IMG/VR virus record: IMGVR_UViG_3300030410_000098
Span: 1-32,567 of that record
From: a virus
DNA length: 32,567 nt
Strand: one strand, 5' to 3'
The position numbers and the translations under genes are program-made. Below are positions 8,466 to 16,281 of this stretch, in pieces. Position 1 is the stretch's first letter; every line of letters starts with the position of its first letter. The notes under the pieces are model-generated. The model worked only from the letters and a program-made list of their open reading frames with translations. It was not told where the DNA came from and searched no databases.

Positions 8466-10676
8466 TCATGCTGAGACGGGGCCTGGGCCGGGGGCCCTCT
8501 GTCCCGTCGCGGGATTTATTGGCATTCTAGGTTGTTGTGGCATTTGAACATTGGCTGCTTGCACTTCTCCGGGGCCGCCTGGATTCATCATTTTTGGCAT
8601 ACTTTGCGAAGGGCCGCCTTGTGGATGGGGAGGTTGCGGGGGACCGCCATGCGGTGGTGGTCCCGAAGGGCCGGGAGGTGCTTGCCCCATGGGAGGTTGA
8701 GGCGGATTAGTGAGCCACTGCTTATATTCTGGGCCGCCCGGCGTGGGGCCGCCAGGTTGTGGCATGCCGGGGCCAGTCGGCAAAACTTGCTGGTGAGTCG
8801 CAACCAAAAGAGAGGGCTCATTTACCGAGAGCCAGTTCCACCAGTCGACGTGCAAATCAATATGAGCCAAGGATGATTGAACGAGATTCACATCCTCTTT
8901 ACTCTCAGGGCTTGCCACAACCGACATATGCCCTTGGATATGCTCTTGATGATTTTCTACTTTAATCACCGAAGTATTTTTACCTTCGCGAAGCCTTTCG
9001 TTCTCGCTCTTAATCGCTAGTTCGTCTGCCTCGTCATCCTCGATGAAAGCATCAAGGCTTCCGGTTCTGGCTACCATTATGTATTGGCGAGCATTCTTAA
9101 TCAGCTTTGCTTGCAGTAGGTCTTTCGCTAGTGCTTCCTTACCGCCAATTGTTTTTTCTAGGGGATTAGTCATTTCAAACATGATCGCAGATATTTTCTC
9201 TAAATCCTGAGAGCTGTATTTGAATTCCTCTAGGTATTGACCTTGGACTTTTCCAGTGATGCGAATAACTCTTTCGTTATCTGCATATTTTTGAAGCATC
9301 AAAATCATTCCAGTGCAGCACTTAGCTAGGAGCTGATACCAACTTCTCTGGCCGCCTGATTGATACTGAATGGACTGTGCTTGGACTAAGGCCAGAGCGC
9401 TTCCTGAGTTAGAACGTAGCGCCCCTTCCGGATCACCTCTCACGACGGAATTGATGCCGGCAATTGTTTCTTTCTTTCGAGAAAGCGTTTCGAGGTAGGC
9501 ATAGGTTTCGGGAGAACTTTTTGTAAGTTGGAGTGGACGAATCTTATCGATTAGAGCTGGCTCTACTTCAAAATAGGCAAATCCTTTTCCTAGCTGCGTA
9601 TGATCGAGGTTAGCGCCTTTGGGCCCGATGATAGCTTGGGCACCGAAAGAAATATTGTTACTAATCACGATAGAGTGAAGAGCGTCCGTCACTTCCTCTA
9701 ATGCTAGTAAGTCGTTATTGTTGGTATAGCCAAAGGAAGAATCGATCGAGTCGTTCTGACTCATGCGATAGATATTAAATTCGTTGTAAGGAAAATCTCC
9801 GTCTAGAAGAATATCCTCGCTAGTAAACACGGTGAGCCGTCCCGCTGGTACCGAGGGTGAGGGTTCGTGAGAGAGACAATGGATTTCGATTTGATCTGTC
9901 TGGCCAGTGTTAATGGTATTAAAAATTAGGTCCTTAATCTTAGAGCCAGAGCCCTTTAAAATTGAATCTCTGAAGTTAGGATACTTTGCGGCGAGGTCAT
10001 ACTTATTCGTTCGCCAAGAGTAGATGCCCCAATTCATATCATCCGGGGAGGAAAGATGTGGGTCTCTTGCCATATTCCAGGGGGAGATAACCCGCATCGC
10101 CATATCGCCTGTCATCTGCATGCGGCCTGTGGGTTCCCCTGAATCCGGGTTCGATTCGGCCTCTCCCGTTGCGGTATCCACTACGGGGCGCAAAGGGTCT
10201 CCTGATGTCGCATCCCAATCAAGGACGGCGTAGGATTCGTCGCAGACTAGGGCTACTTCAGCATTCTGCACAAACTTTTGCTCATATCCCACTTGGGAGA
10301 GGTAATACTCGATGAGCATAGAACCGATGCGGGCTTGTTTTAAGGAAGTGGGATCGGAATTAATAGCTTTTGCTTCGCCTGCTGGGCGTTGGGAAGTGAT
10401 GAGAATGAGTTGATGCTGAACGAGGTTTCGATAGTCATTCACTTTGGCTAGAGTGAGCTGACCTTGATCCCCACCGCTTGTGACCATGTTTGAGGATTTA
10501 GAACCGTCGGAGGAAACCCCATAATAGTTTTGAAGGGCCCGTTGCCATTTTGAAACCTTTCCTCTGGTCTCGCAATAGCGCCGATAGATATTCACTTTCT
10601 CGATGAGTGCATCGATATAGCGGGCATCCCCGCGAGAGTAAGACGCAAAATAGACGTCATCAGAAAAAGTGCTCAT
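8466..10676 (-). CDS. Portal protein, 736 aa, P22-like
   Basis: This is the large protein directly after TerL, overlapping it by four bases (ATGA). The N-terminal 250 residues are helix-rich with the pattern YIDALIEKVNIYRRYCETRGKV and DYRNLVQHQLILITSQRP, like P22/Mu-type portals. A Trp/Asp segment (VLDWDATSGDP) is followed by DMAMRVISPWNMARDP. The core ends at about residue 620. The last 100 or so residues are extremely Pro/Gly/Gln-rich and low in complexity, an unusual tail for a portal. Twelve copies should form the DNA entry ring and bind the terminase and the tail adaptor. Confidence 0.88.
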   Translation of the reverse strand: MSTFSDDVYFASYSRGDARYIDALIEKVNIYRRYCETRGKVSKWQRALQNYYGVSSDGSKSSNMVTSGGDQGQLTLAKVNDYRNLVQHQLILITSQRPAGEAKAINSDPTSLKQARIGSMLIEYYLSQVGYEQKFVQNAEVALVCDESYAVLDWDATSGDPLRPVVDTATGEAESNPDSGEPTGRMQMTGDMAMRVISPWNMARDPHLSSPDDMNWGIYSWRTNKYDLAAKYPNFRDSILKGSGSKIKDLIFNTINTGQTDQIEIHCLSHEPSPSVPAGRLTVFTSEDILLDGDFPYNEFNIYRMSQNDSIDSSFGYTNNNDLLALEEVTDALHSIVISNNISFGAQAIIGPKGANLDHTQLGKGFAYFEVEPALIDKIRPLQLTKSSPETYAYLETLSRKKETIAGINSVVRGDPEGALRSNSGSALALVQAQSIQYQSGGQRSWYQLLAKCCTGMILMLQKYADNERVIRITGKVQGQYLEEFKYSSQDLEKISAIMFEMTNPLEKTIGGKEALAKDLLQAKLIKNARQYIMVARTGSLDAFIEDDEADELAIKSENERLREGKNTSVIKVENHQEHIQGHMSVVASPESKEDVNLVQSSLAHIDLHVDWWNWLSVNEPSLLVATHQQVLPTGPGMPQPGGPTPGGPEYKQWLTNPPQPPMGQAPPGPSGPPPHGGPPQPPHPQGGPSQSMPKMMNPGGPGEVQAANVQMPQQPRMPINPATGQRAPGPGPVSA

Positions 10677-12124
10677 TTATCCCCCATCCCAAAAGCTTTT
10701 CTTAGAACATTCGCGTTGCGATTGTCGCTTGCCTTAGTGCCAACGTAAATAGTTTCGCTCATCTGTCTACCAAAATAGGCCGGTACCGGATTTTCGTGTT
10801 CTGGGATATTTCGGATGAAATAAACGAGAGCTGCGATTAAATCGAAATGGCCGTGGGTTTCAGACCGAGCAAACTGTTTTCGCTGCTTATCCCATATCCC
10901 AGCTCTGAGCCCGGAGATGAGACGTTCGCATCGCGGATGAATCTCTATTCTATCTGACCTGAACCAGACTCTCACCTTGTTAACCATAGCGTGTAGTTCG
11001 TCTTTATTTGTGGGAGCAAAGTGGAGCTGATACTCAAGTCCTAAATCTTGAATGAGGATTAGATTATTATTATCTGCGATGCGTCGATAAACGTTGTATT
11101 TCGACACATACCCCAATTCCCTTTCCTTCTCCCTAACTAGTTCTGCGATACGCGGGGTAGTGACTTCGTGACCCTTGATGGCAAATTCATGTTCAATCAC
11201 TGCCTTTGCTCTAGCAAAATCGTAGTAGCCAAACAGACAGGCTGTCATATCCACCACGCCAGAATCTAGTGACTCCATGCGGTGCCAGAACTTCCAGGCC
11301 GGGCACTGGGGGGAGATAAGCGCGTGTAGCTTAGGTTTAAACTCGGGGACGATAGCTCTTTCGCTTTCGACGATGCGCTCGCAAAGGTATTCCCGGCGAA
11401 AGGCGGTAGAATCATAGCCACCGCACTCATCTGCGATTTCATTTATTTGCGACAGAGAGAGGAGAGGGTTATCAAATATGGTAAGGCTCACGTAGGATTT
11501 ATTCTTTTCCGCCTTGTCGCAAAATTTAATAAAGTCATGATCCGGAGATTCAGGCTGAGTGGAAAGCATTATGATTTTTGCGTCCCGAACATGGGTTGTA
11601 GCGGGGATGAGAACGTTCCGGTAGATATACCCCAATCTCGTAATGTAACCAGCCTCATCAAGGACTACGAGATCAAGCCGATTGCCGCGAAGTCCGTTCG
11701 GCTTTCGATCAAGTCCAACTAATCTAATTTTTGATTTAGAGGATGGAAAATACCATTCAGATTTTTGCGCTCTCCAAATGGGTCGGAGATGCGCCGGGCA
11801 ATCTTCCAAAACCATATCGAAAGCTGGAATAATAAATTGCTCAAGGTCGGTAAGAAAGGCAGTGGCGTAACGTATTCGAGCGCCTTTTTTCTTAAGCGCC
11901 ACCTCAATACAGGTCTTAGCCGCCCATGTCGATTTTCCGAGCTGTCTAGAAGAGTCGACAACAAATAGCTTTCCAGTGGCGCATTCAAACGCTTCCTCGA
12001 TCTTAAGCTGTCCCGGCTTATCGAAGGTGCCATGAAGCTTCCAAGTCAGAATTCCTTTTTCCCAGAGACGATCGGTGAGATCCTTATCCTCGATGAATTC
12101 CCGTCTATTGGCTTTCGCACCCAC
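10673..12124 (-). CDS. terL: Terminase large subunit (TerL), 483 aa
   Basis: The packaging motor ATPase/nuclease. The Walker A-like motif is SSRQLGKST (about 58-66), Walker B with catalytic Glu is LVVLDEA (152-158), and the coupling motif is STQPE (188-192). The C-terminal RNase H-like nuclease shows acidic residues at D287 (ESLDSG), D351 (RIADNNN) and D428 (HFDLIAALVYF). All key residues are present and the length is normal. It follows a small membrane-protein gene with no gap and overlaps the portal start by four bases. TerL type often predicts the packaging mode; the circular map fits headful packaging, but the terminase clade cannot be placed by eye. Confidence 0.93.
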   Translation of the reverse strand: MGAKANRREFIEDKDLTDRLWEKGILTWKLHGTFDKPGQLKIEEAFECATGKLFVVDSSRQLGKSTWAAKTCIEVALKKKGARIRYATAFLTDLEQFIIPAFDMVLEDCPAHLRPIWRAQKSEWYFPSSKSKIRLVGLDRKPNGLRGNRLDLVVLDEAGYITRLGYIYRNVLIPATTHVRDAKIIMLSTQPESPDHDFIKFCDKAEKNKSYVSLTIFDNPLLSLSQINEIADECGGYDSTAFRREYLCERIVESERAIVPEFKPKLHALISPQCPAWKFWHRMESLDSGVVDMTACLFGYYDFARAKAVIEHEFAIKGHEVTTPRIAELVREKERELGYVSKYNVYRRIADNNNLILIQDLGLEYQLHFAPTNKDELHAMVNKVRVWFRSDRIEIHPRCERLISGLRAGIWDKQRKQFARSETHGHFDLIAALVYFIRNIPEHENPVPAYFGRQMSETIYVGTKASDNRNANVLRKAFGMGDK

Positions 12125-12427
12125 TCACTGCAAACCCATTCGGAGCGCTAGAGCATTCATCTTAGTCTGCATCTTTTCCATTTTATCCGATAATTCATCC
12201 TGATTCTCTCTCAGAAATTCGATTACCTTAGGAAACTTTTCATCAGCGGTGGATTCTTTTTCTTTTTCTTTTTCGACAATATGCAGCCATGCGGCGAAAG
12301 ACCAATAGCCCACAACGCAAAGGGCTAGAGAAATATACACAAGCGCTTCAGCCATATTGATTGGATGTGGATACATAAATTTAAGCAATACACAGGCCAG
12401 AAAGGCCAAGAGCACCTTGTTAAACAT
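12125..12427 (-). CDS. Two-helix membrane protein with charged C-tail, 100 aa
   Basis: The start at 12427 overlaps the end of the upstream gene by eight bases; a longer frame from 12508 would overlap far more. Two hydrophobic helices (about residues 2-18 and 27-50) are followed by a Lys/Glu-rich coiled-coil tail (VEKEKEKEST...DKMEKMQTKM). Size and topology resemble a class II holin, but it lies next to TerL and far from the endolysin. Alternatives are a packaging-associated membrane anchor or a superinfection-exclusion protein. The gene is well supported; the function is open. Confidence 0.65.
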   Translation of the reverse strand: MFNKVLLAFLACVLLKFMYPHPINMAEALVYISLALCVVGYWSFAAWLHIVEKEKEKESTADEKFPKVIEFLRENQDELSDKMEKMQTKMNALALRMGLQ

Positions 12428-12782
12428 GCCGGTACTCAGCCGGGTAGCCAGTGCGCATAGATTCAAGGTGATAAGCCTGCTTCGTTTCCATAACCGCCCT
12501 TGCTTCAAAGGCCGCCAAAGGGTCCGATACGCTTTCTACTTTTTCAATGACGCCATCTTTCAAAAGCAGTTTCACCACCGCGTAATCGGCAAAACCCAAA
12601 TGCGGTCGGTAGATAAAAGCAAAGGAAACTCCGGTGAATTTCATGTTCAGCGCCTTTAGTCGTTCCAATTCCTTGTGGTGTTTCTCCGTCGCCTCATCTT
12701 CAAACATTTTGGGTTTTGGGATCGGAATTTCTTTTTTTAATTTGGTATCCATAGTTTTTTGTTTTGCCCAACGGGTTTCCAT
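12420..12782 (-). CDS. Hypothetical protein, 120 aa
   Basis: The N-terminal 30 residues are Lys/Pro-rich, followed by a compact mixed domain (KFTGVSFAFIYRPHLGFADY ... ETKQAYHLESM). It overlaps the upstream gene by 46 bases if the ATG at 12782 (AAGGAA just upstream) is used; a shorter start at 12752 also exists without a good ribosome site. I do not recognise the family. Its place among small genes between TerS and TerL, in a translationally coupled string, suggests a virion-assembly or packaging accessory role. Confidence 0.6.
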   Translation of the reverse strand: METRWAKQKTMDTKLKKEIPIPKPKMFEDEATEKHHKELERLKALNMKFTGVSFAFIYRPHLGFADYAVVKLLLKDGVIEKVESVSDPLAAFEARAVMETKQAYHLESMRTGYPAEYRHV

Positions 12783-13081
12783 TTCCTTCGAGTTTGTACC
12801 TCAAACACTGTCTCATCGAATGCGCGAATGTCAGCGTCACTCACCTTATCGCCATTCATTTGAGAAAAGAAATCGAGCATCGAGATGAGAAACCACCTTT
12901 GCTTTGAGGTGATTTGAAATTTAGTAGGATGCGCAAAGCTTCCTTGTACCTCTTCGCACTCAACTACGAACTGCTTGCCATCGTCATCCTTAACCCGGCA
13001 AGAGCGCCCTATGTACTGCCTCATATCGGGGACCTGCACGTCCCATCGGAACTTTTTAATCCATGGTGCCTGGATGCTCAC
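12737..13081 (-). CDS. Hypothetical protein, 114 aa
   Basis: GTG start overlapping the stop of the upstream gene (GTGA), with GGGGAA eight bases before it. The sequence is mixed alpha/beta, without transmembrane helices or cysteine clusters; a Phe/Trp/Met-rich segment (QRWFLISMLDFFSQMNGD) lies in the middle. No family recognised. Part of the coupled block between TerS and TerL. Confidence 0.65.
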   Translation of the reverse strand: MSIQAPWIKKFRWDVQVPDMRQYIGRSCRVKDDDGKQFVVECEEVQGSFAHPTKFQITSKQRWFLISMLDFFSQMNGDKVSDADIRAFDETVFEVQTRRKWKPVGQNKKLWIPN

Positions 13082-13533
13082 GCGATAAATTCCCCGTTGT
13101 TTTGAAAGAAATTGTTTGTGGGCACAAAAGGATAATACGAGGAAAAAGCCTTAACGAGGTTCGCGGCTACTCTCGCCTTTTTATCATTGAAGGGAATAGG
13201 TAGGACATCTGAAATAGATATCTCCGGCCCGTTTTCAGAGCGCAAAAAAGTCTCACTCCAGCCCCAGGAAGGATCTCTCCCAGGGAGAATCATAAGCCAT
13301 GCTTTTGAGTGGGCTGGTTCTACCCCCAACCCGCGACAGTCCCACTCAAAGCAGGGAGTAACACCGCCAGTAAGACGCACTTGGCTTATGCCAAACTGAT
13401 ATCTCACTGGCCGCATCAACAAGCATTCATGAGGGCCGAGATAGGTGCGAATAATCCAGTTTCTTACCTGAATCACATCGCGCCTAGAAAGCCCAAGCAG
13501 CCTATAGCGTGGGATTTTCTCCAACCACTTCAT
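13078..13533 (-). CDS. Hypothetical protein, 151 aa
   Basis: The ATG at 13533 has AGAGGA nine bases upstream and overlaps the previous gene by 32 bases. The protein starts with basic residues (MKWLEKIPRYRLLGLSRRDV) and has several Trp/Cys positions in the middle (CFEWDCRGLG, SWGWSETFLR). It ends in an aromatic/Asn-rich segment. No known motif. The GTGA overlap at its end couples it to the next gene. Confidence 0.65.
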   Translation of the reverse strand: MKWLEKIPRYRLLGLSRRDVIQVRNWIIRTYLGPHECLLMRPVRYQFGISQVRLTGGVTPCFEWDCRGLGVEPAHSKAWLMILPGRDPSWGWSETFLRSENGPEISISDVLPIPFNDKKARVAANLVKAFSSYYPFVPTNNFFQNNGEFIA

Positions 13534-13822
13534 TCGCTAATTCCTCTGAAACAACAACCTTCAACGGCGCTGGGGCTTCGGGACCTACCTTACTGTAAAG
13601 ATCAGTCCAGTCTTTATCGAGGTTGAATTCAATATTTTGAAGCCACGCTACGAATTTGTGCAGCTGATTAAAATTTGACACCGTCAAACCGACACTATTT
13701 TTTAGAATATCTAGAATGCCCAAGCAGCATTCCTTAGCATCCTGTATCGCATTCATCTGCTGCTTTTCTGGACTTAGTGGAGCGGTAGCCGGCGGCGCAT
13801 TGACTTTAGTTTCTTCTGACAT
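13502..13822 (-). CDS. Hypothetical helical protein, 106 aa
   Basis: GGGGG lies seven bases before the ATG. Residues 1-20 are Pro/Ala-rich and probably disordered. The middle is amphipathic helix (QMNAIQDAKECCLGILDIL, FNQLHKFVAWLQNIEF) and the C-terminus is acidic. No catalytic motif is seen. It follows the small gene that overlaps TerS, and overlaps the next gene by 32 bases. Confidence 0.65.
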   Translation of the reverse strand: MSEETKVNAPPATAPLSPEKQQMNAIQDAKECCLGILDILKNSVGLTVSNFNQLHKFVAWLQNIEFNLDKDWTDLYSKVGPEAPAPLKVVVSEELANEVVGENPTL

Positions 13823-13849
13823 TGAAAACCCCCAACAAGTAAATTTATC

Positions 13850-14104
13850 TCAGCCATTCTGCTTGTTGAGATATCCAGAGAGCAAGGGGAATTTTTTCTT
13901 TTCATCCTCACTATCGATGCTTATTCCGCCTGGGCCGGCAAGGCTAGGATTCAGGGACGCTTTGGCGGCCGATAAAAGATTCGGGTTCGGGTCCGCACTC
14001 AGATTCGGGATCGTCGATTTGTCGCTCGTAAACTTCGGGGGAGCTATCGGGGAGTGGTTCGAGAACAGATACCCGATTTGTTTTTTCGATTTGGGGAACG
14101 GCAT
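13850..14104 (-). CDS. Small protein overlapping the 3' end of TerS out of frame, 84 aa
   Basis: The ATG at 14104 has AGGAG eight bases upstream, inside the TerS gene. The first residues (MPFPKSKKQIGYLFSNHSP) match a short phage motif of the type MPFKSKxQxRYLFSxxSP found in many small phage proteins. The frame overlaps the last 161 bases of TerS in another frame and then fills the otherwise empty gap to 13850. The C-terminal part is Ser/Asn/Pro-rich then acidic/basic. Function unknown. Ribosome site, N-terminal motif and gap-filling together make it more than a shadow. Confidence 0.65.
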   Translation of the reverse strand: MPFPKSKKQIGYLFSNHSPIAPPKFTSDKSTIPNLSADPNPNLLSAAKASLNPSLAGPGGISIDSEDEKKKFPLLSGYLNKQNG

Positions 14105-14501
14105 ATGCTTGTCTCCTCTCAAGGATCATTTGGATTAGGTCGGTAGTGGTTAATTTTTCTTCAGCTTCGTCAGTTATGATTCTTCTAACTTCCTCTTGGA
14201 TGATATCCTCTTCGCGCTCACCTTGATTTAGATATTGCTTGCCTAACCAAATGAGCATCGTTCTATCGCCCTGCAAGGCTAGTTCAAATTGCTTGCGGCG
14301 CAGCGAGATTTTCCCACGGCCTCGCTTTTGCTCAAAGTATTCCGCAAAATCTGCTTTCCTATCCCTTTTGCAAGCGCGTTCAATAGTATCAACGCTGCAA
14401 TTAAAGTAGTCGGCAATCTCTCTTAGGGTGCATTGTATCCCGCACAGATTATCAAACTGAACCCAGTCAATTTCAATGCGGGGGCGGCCTGCTTTGCTCA
14501 T
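13944..14501 (-). CDS. terS: Terminase small subunit (TerS), 185 aa
   Basis: An N-terminal helix-turn-helix (TLREIADYFNCSVDTIERACKR, about residues 26-47) is followed by GKISLRRKQFELALQGDRTMLIWLGKQYL, a pattern typical of phage small terminase subunits: DNA recognition then oligomerisation helices. It should bind the packaging site and load TerL. It begins directly after the stop of the upstream gene (TAA ATG). The C-terminal 50 residues are Glu/Pro/Ser-rich, probably disordered, and their DNA also encodes the start of another small gene in a second frame. Confidence 0.85.
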   Translation of the reverse strand: MSKAGRPRIEIDWVQFDNLCGIQCTLREIADYFNCSVDTIERACKRDRKADFAEYFEQKRGRGKISLRRKQFELALQGDRTMLIWLGKQYLNQGEREEDIIQEEVRRIITDEAEEKLTTTDLIQMILERRQAYAVPQIEKTNRVSVLEPLPDSSPEVYERQIDDPESECGPEPESFIGRQSVPES

Positions 14502-14876
14502 TTAGAGCTTTTCCCAATTTCTCTCTATGTAGGCCGCAATTTGTTTGAAGGAACGCTTACGGTCGTCGTTAAGGGTAGCCAAGCTGATTACCCCTTTGGG
14601 AAATCTAATATGACCAAACTCAGACTTAATACCCGATAGTTCCATAGCTACTGGGGGGAGACTCCCCGCATGTGAATTGTCGCTGGTCCCATAATTGTAT
14701 CCATGTTCAACACTGAACCCACGTTCAATGCGGTGTTGTTTTTTAGGCACTTCCAGGACTTCACATAGGACGCCGAGGCAGCAGTAACTATCGCCTCTGC
14801 GTAGCTGACAAAAGCCTTGCTTATAGTCTCCGCTGCGCAATGCCTTAACCCATTTCTGCATTACTTCTTTTTTCAT
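14502..14876 (-). CDS. Conserved phage protein with YCCLGVLC motif, 124 aa
   Basis: The pattern MKKEVMQKWVKALRSGDYKQ, then YCCLGVLCEV, then a PP(V/I)A-type region and NDDRKRSFKQIAAYIE, matches a small family common in phages of many hosts with no established function. The conserved Cys residues could bind metal or substrate. It sits between the Mom-like gene and TerS. The ribosome site GGAAAG lies close to ATG. Family pattern recognised; function unknown. Confidence 0.75.
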   Translation of the reverse strand: MKKEVMQKWVKALRSGDYKQGFCQLRRGDSYCCLGVLCEVLEVPKKQHRIERGFSVEHGYNYGTSDNSHAGSLPPVAMELSGIKSEFGHIRFPKGVISLATLNDDRKRSFKQIAAYIERNWEKL

Positions 14877-14886
14877 AACTTTCCAT

Positions 14887-15651
14887 CTAGGACCTCATGT
14901 TTTTTACCGGTGAATGTTTCCCACCGCTCAATAATGACCTGGCAATTTGGAGCGCCGTGGTCGGAATTGCACCGCCCTCTCCCACCTGGTTGGTGAGCGC
15001 AACGTTAACTTTGCTTACGACGCGTTTAGGATAAGGTTTTGAAAGTGGGAGAATTCTAGTTCGGACCCTGGCATCCAACGCCATGAGATACCGATGCTTG
15101 CCGTCATTACCAACACGTGATTTCTCAGCCTGAACTCTGGTTAACCGCCTAGCCTTAATCATTGACGAGATGGTCCTCGAATGGACTTTTTCGCCATTAA
15201 TTAGATACATCCGGTCTGGCTGGGATTTTCCTGAATAAATCCAATTACCCGCTTGGTAAATCCCACCCACATGTCCTTCATGTCCTTGATCTGCAAAAGA
15301 CACAACAAGCTTTAGTCCTGGATTTGATTGCTTAAGAAACTTCAGACTCACTGCAATGATTCTCGATACGGAAGTTTCATGTTTAGTAAGTGCTACGCGC
15401 ACAAGTTCACAACCCTCAGTGGATTTTAGCCCGTACCGGCTTACCAGGGACGAAGTTGCACCGACCCCAAAAATGACTACTCCGATGAATCTTCCATTCT
15501 CCCAGACGCCTATTTTCACTAGTTTAGATTTGGGAATACACCGCGAATAATGCCAATTTTCACAAGCGTACCTAGCAGCTTCGTGCGTTGCCCAATCAAG
15601 CCGTAACGAAACTTTCTCCGCACTTAGGACAGGTGATGGGTTTTTTTTCAT
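14887..15651 (-). CDS. Mom-like DNA-modification protein (GNAT-fold), 254 aa
   Basis: The pattern ARYACENWHYSRCIPKSKLVKIGVWENG, then FIGVVIFG, then CELVRVAL, SRIIAVSLKFLK, LVVSFADQGHEGHVGGIYQAGNWIY, matches the Mom-like family. Phage Mu Mom converts adenine to a carbamoylmethyl form that blocks restriction. Key WHYSR and FAD segments lie at about 33-37 and 119-121. The start at 15651 is chosen because AAGGA lies eight bases upstream; longer frames from 15669 or 15717 lack this. It overlaps the ParB-like gene by 56 bases. The C-terminus from about residue 190 is basic. Likely role: protect phage DNA from host restriction. The family call is by pattern; the chemistry in this phage is inferred. 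Confidence 0.75.
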   Translation of the reverse strand: MKKNPSPVLSAEKVSLRLDWATHEAARYACENWHYSRCIPKSKLVKIGVWENGRFIGVVIFGVGATSSLVSRYGLKSTEGCELVRVALTKHETSVSRIIAVSLKFLKQSNPGLKLVVSFADQGHEGHVGGIYQAGNWIYSGKSQPDRMYLINGEKVHSRTISSMIKARRLTRVQAEKSRVGNDGKHRYLMALDARVRTRILPLSKPYPKRVVSKVNVALTNQVGEGGAIPTTALQIARSLLSGGKHSPVKNMRS

Positions 15652-16093
15652 CAAGCTTTCCTTGTTCATCTTCACTACCTGCTTCGAAGTTAGGAACGTC
15701 CAAATCAAATCCTTCAATCCCTAATAGGTCGATATCAAAGTCGGGGCCTAGATCACCCACATCCGCGTTAATCCCTTTGAGGTCTAGCTCCGCCCACGAG
15801 GCAATGGCGTTGTCGGCGGTGATATCCGCATACTCTTGCTCTTCGCTCTCGTACTCTTGAAAGTTGACGGGCACTTCCTCCCAACCGTTTATCTTGGCTG
15901 CGTCAATTCTTCCATGACCTGATGTGACAAAGCCCGAGCGCTTAGACACTTTCACGGGGTACCGCCAGCCCTGATATTCTAAAATCTTGGCTAGCCTATC
16001 TATTTGCTCTTTTGGATGCTTATTTCTGTTTTTTGGGTGAGGTTTAAGTGCGTTTACCGCTACTAATTCATCAAAAGCGCAACAAACCTTCAA
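15596..16093 (-). CDS. ParB-like domain protein with C-terminal CPxCG knuckle, 165 aa
   Basis: Residues about 8-105 are a ParB/sulfiredoxin-type domain: KPHPKNRNKHPKEQIDRLAKIL, then SGHGRIDAAK (GHGR at 59-62), then EEQEYADITADNAIASWAELD. In phages this domain is usually fused to, or beside, DNA-modification enzymes. Here the methylase half is absent: after an acidic linker the protein ends with one CPKCG (155-159) and only six more residues, half of a zinc ribbon. A TTG start overlaps the upstream stop (TTGA). The next gene downstream is the Mom-like enzyme. Possible roles are DNA-site recognition or NTP-dependent help to the modification enzyme. Confidence 0.75.
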   Translation of the reverse strand: MKVCCAFDELVAVNALKPHPKNRNKHPKEQIDRLAKILEYQGWRYPVKVSKRSGFVTSGHGRIDAAKINGWEEVPVNFQEYESEEQEYADITADNAIASWAELDLKGINADVGDLGPDFDIDLLGIEGFDLDVPNFEAGSEDEQGKLDEKKPITCPKCGESFVTA

Positions 16094-16281
16094 TTACCTA
16101 CCGGAGAGCGGCGGCGCTTCCCATGGCTATATTTGCGCTTTGATTCGTCTAGCTTAGTAACCCACCGAGAGGCAGAGTGGCCTTGGGTCTGAATGTCTCT
16201 GCAATACCAGCAGGCACCCATGAAAAAAACAGACATCTTGTGCCGAGCCTTATGCGCTGCCCATGCGGACGAAAAAATCAT
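16090..16281 (-). CDS. Hypothetical small basic protein, 63 aa
   Basis: It is tied into the operon by an ATGA overlap at its start and a TTGA overlap at its end, which is the main reason to accept it. The C-terminal half is Lys/Arg/Ser-rich (KLDESKRKYSHGKRRRS). His 10, His 14, Cys 24 and Cys 27 (CWYC) could form a metal site. No family recognised. Confidence 0.55.
   Translation of the reverse strand: MIFSSAWAAHKARHKMSVFFMGACWYCRDIQTQGHSASRWVTKLDESKRKYSHGKRRRSPVGN

Noticed and set aside
15596-15765. Direct Com homologue of phage Mu
   Set aside because: Com needs four zinc-binding cysteines; only one CPKCG pair is present at the end of the ParB-like protein, so at most an analogy.
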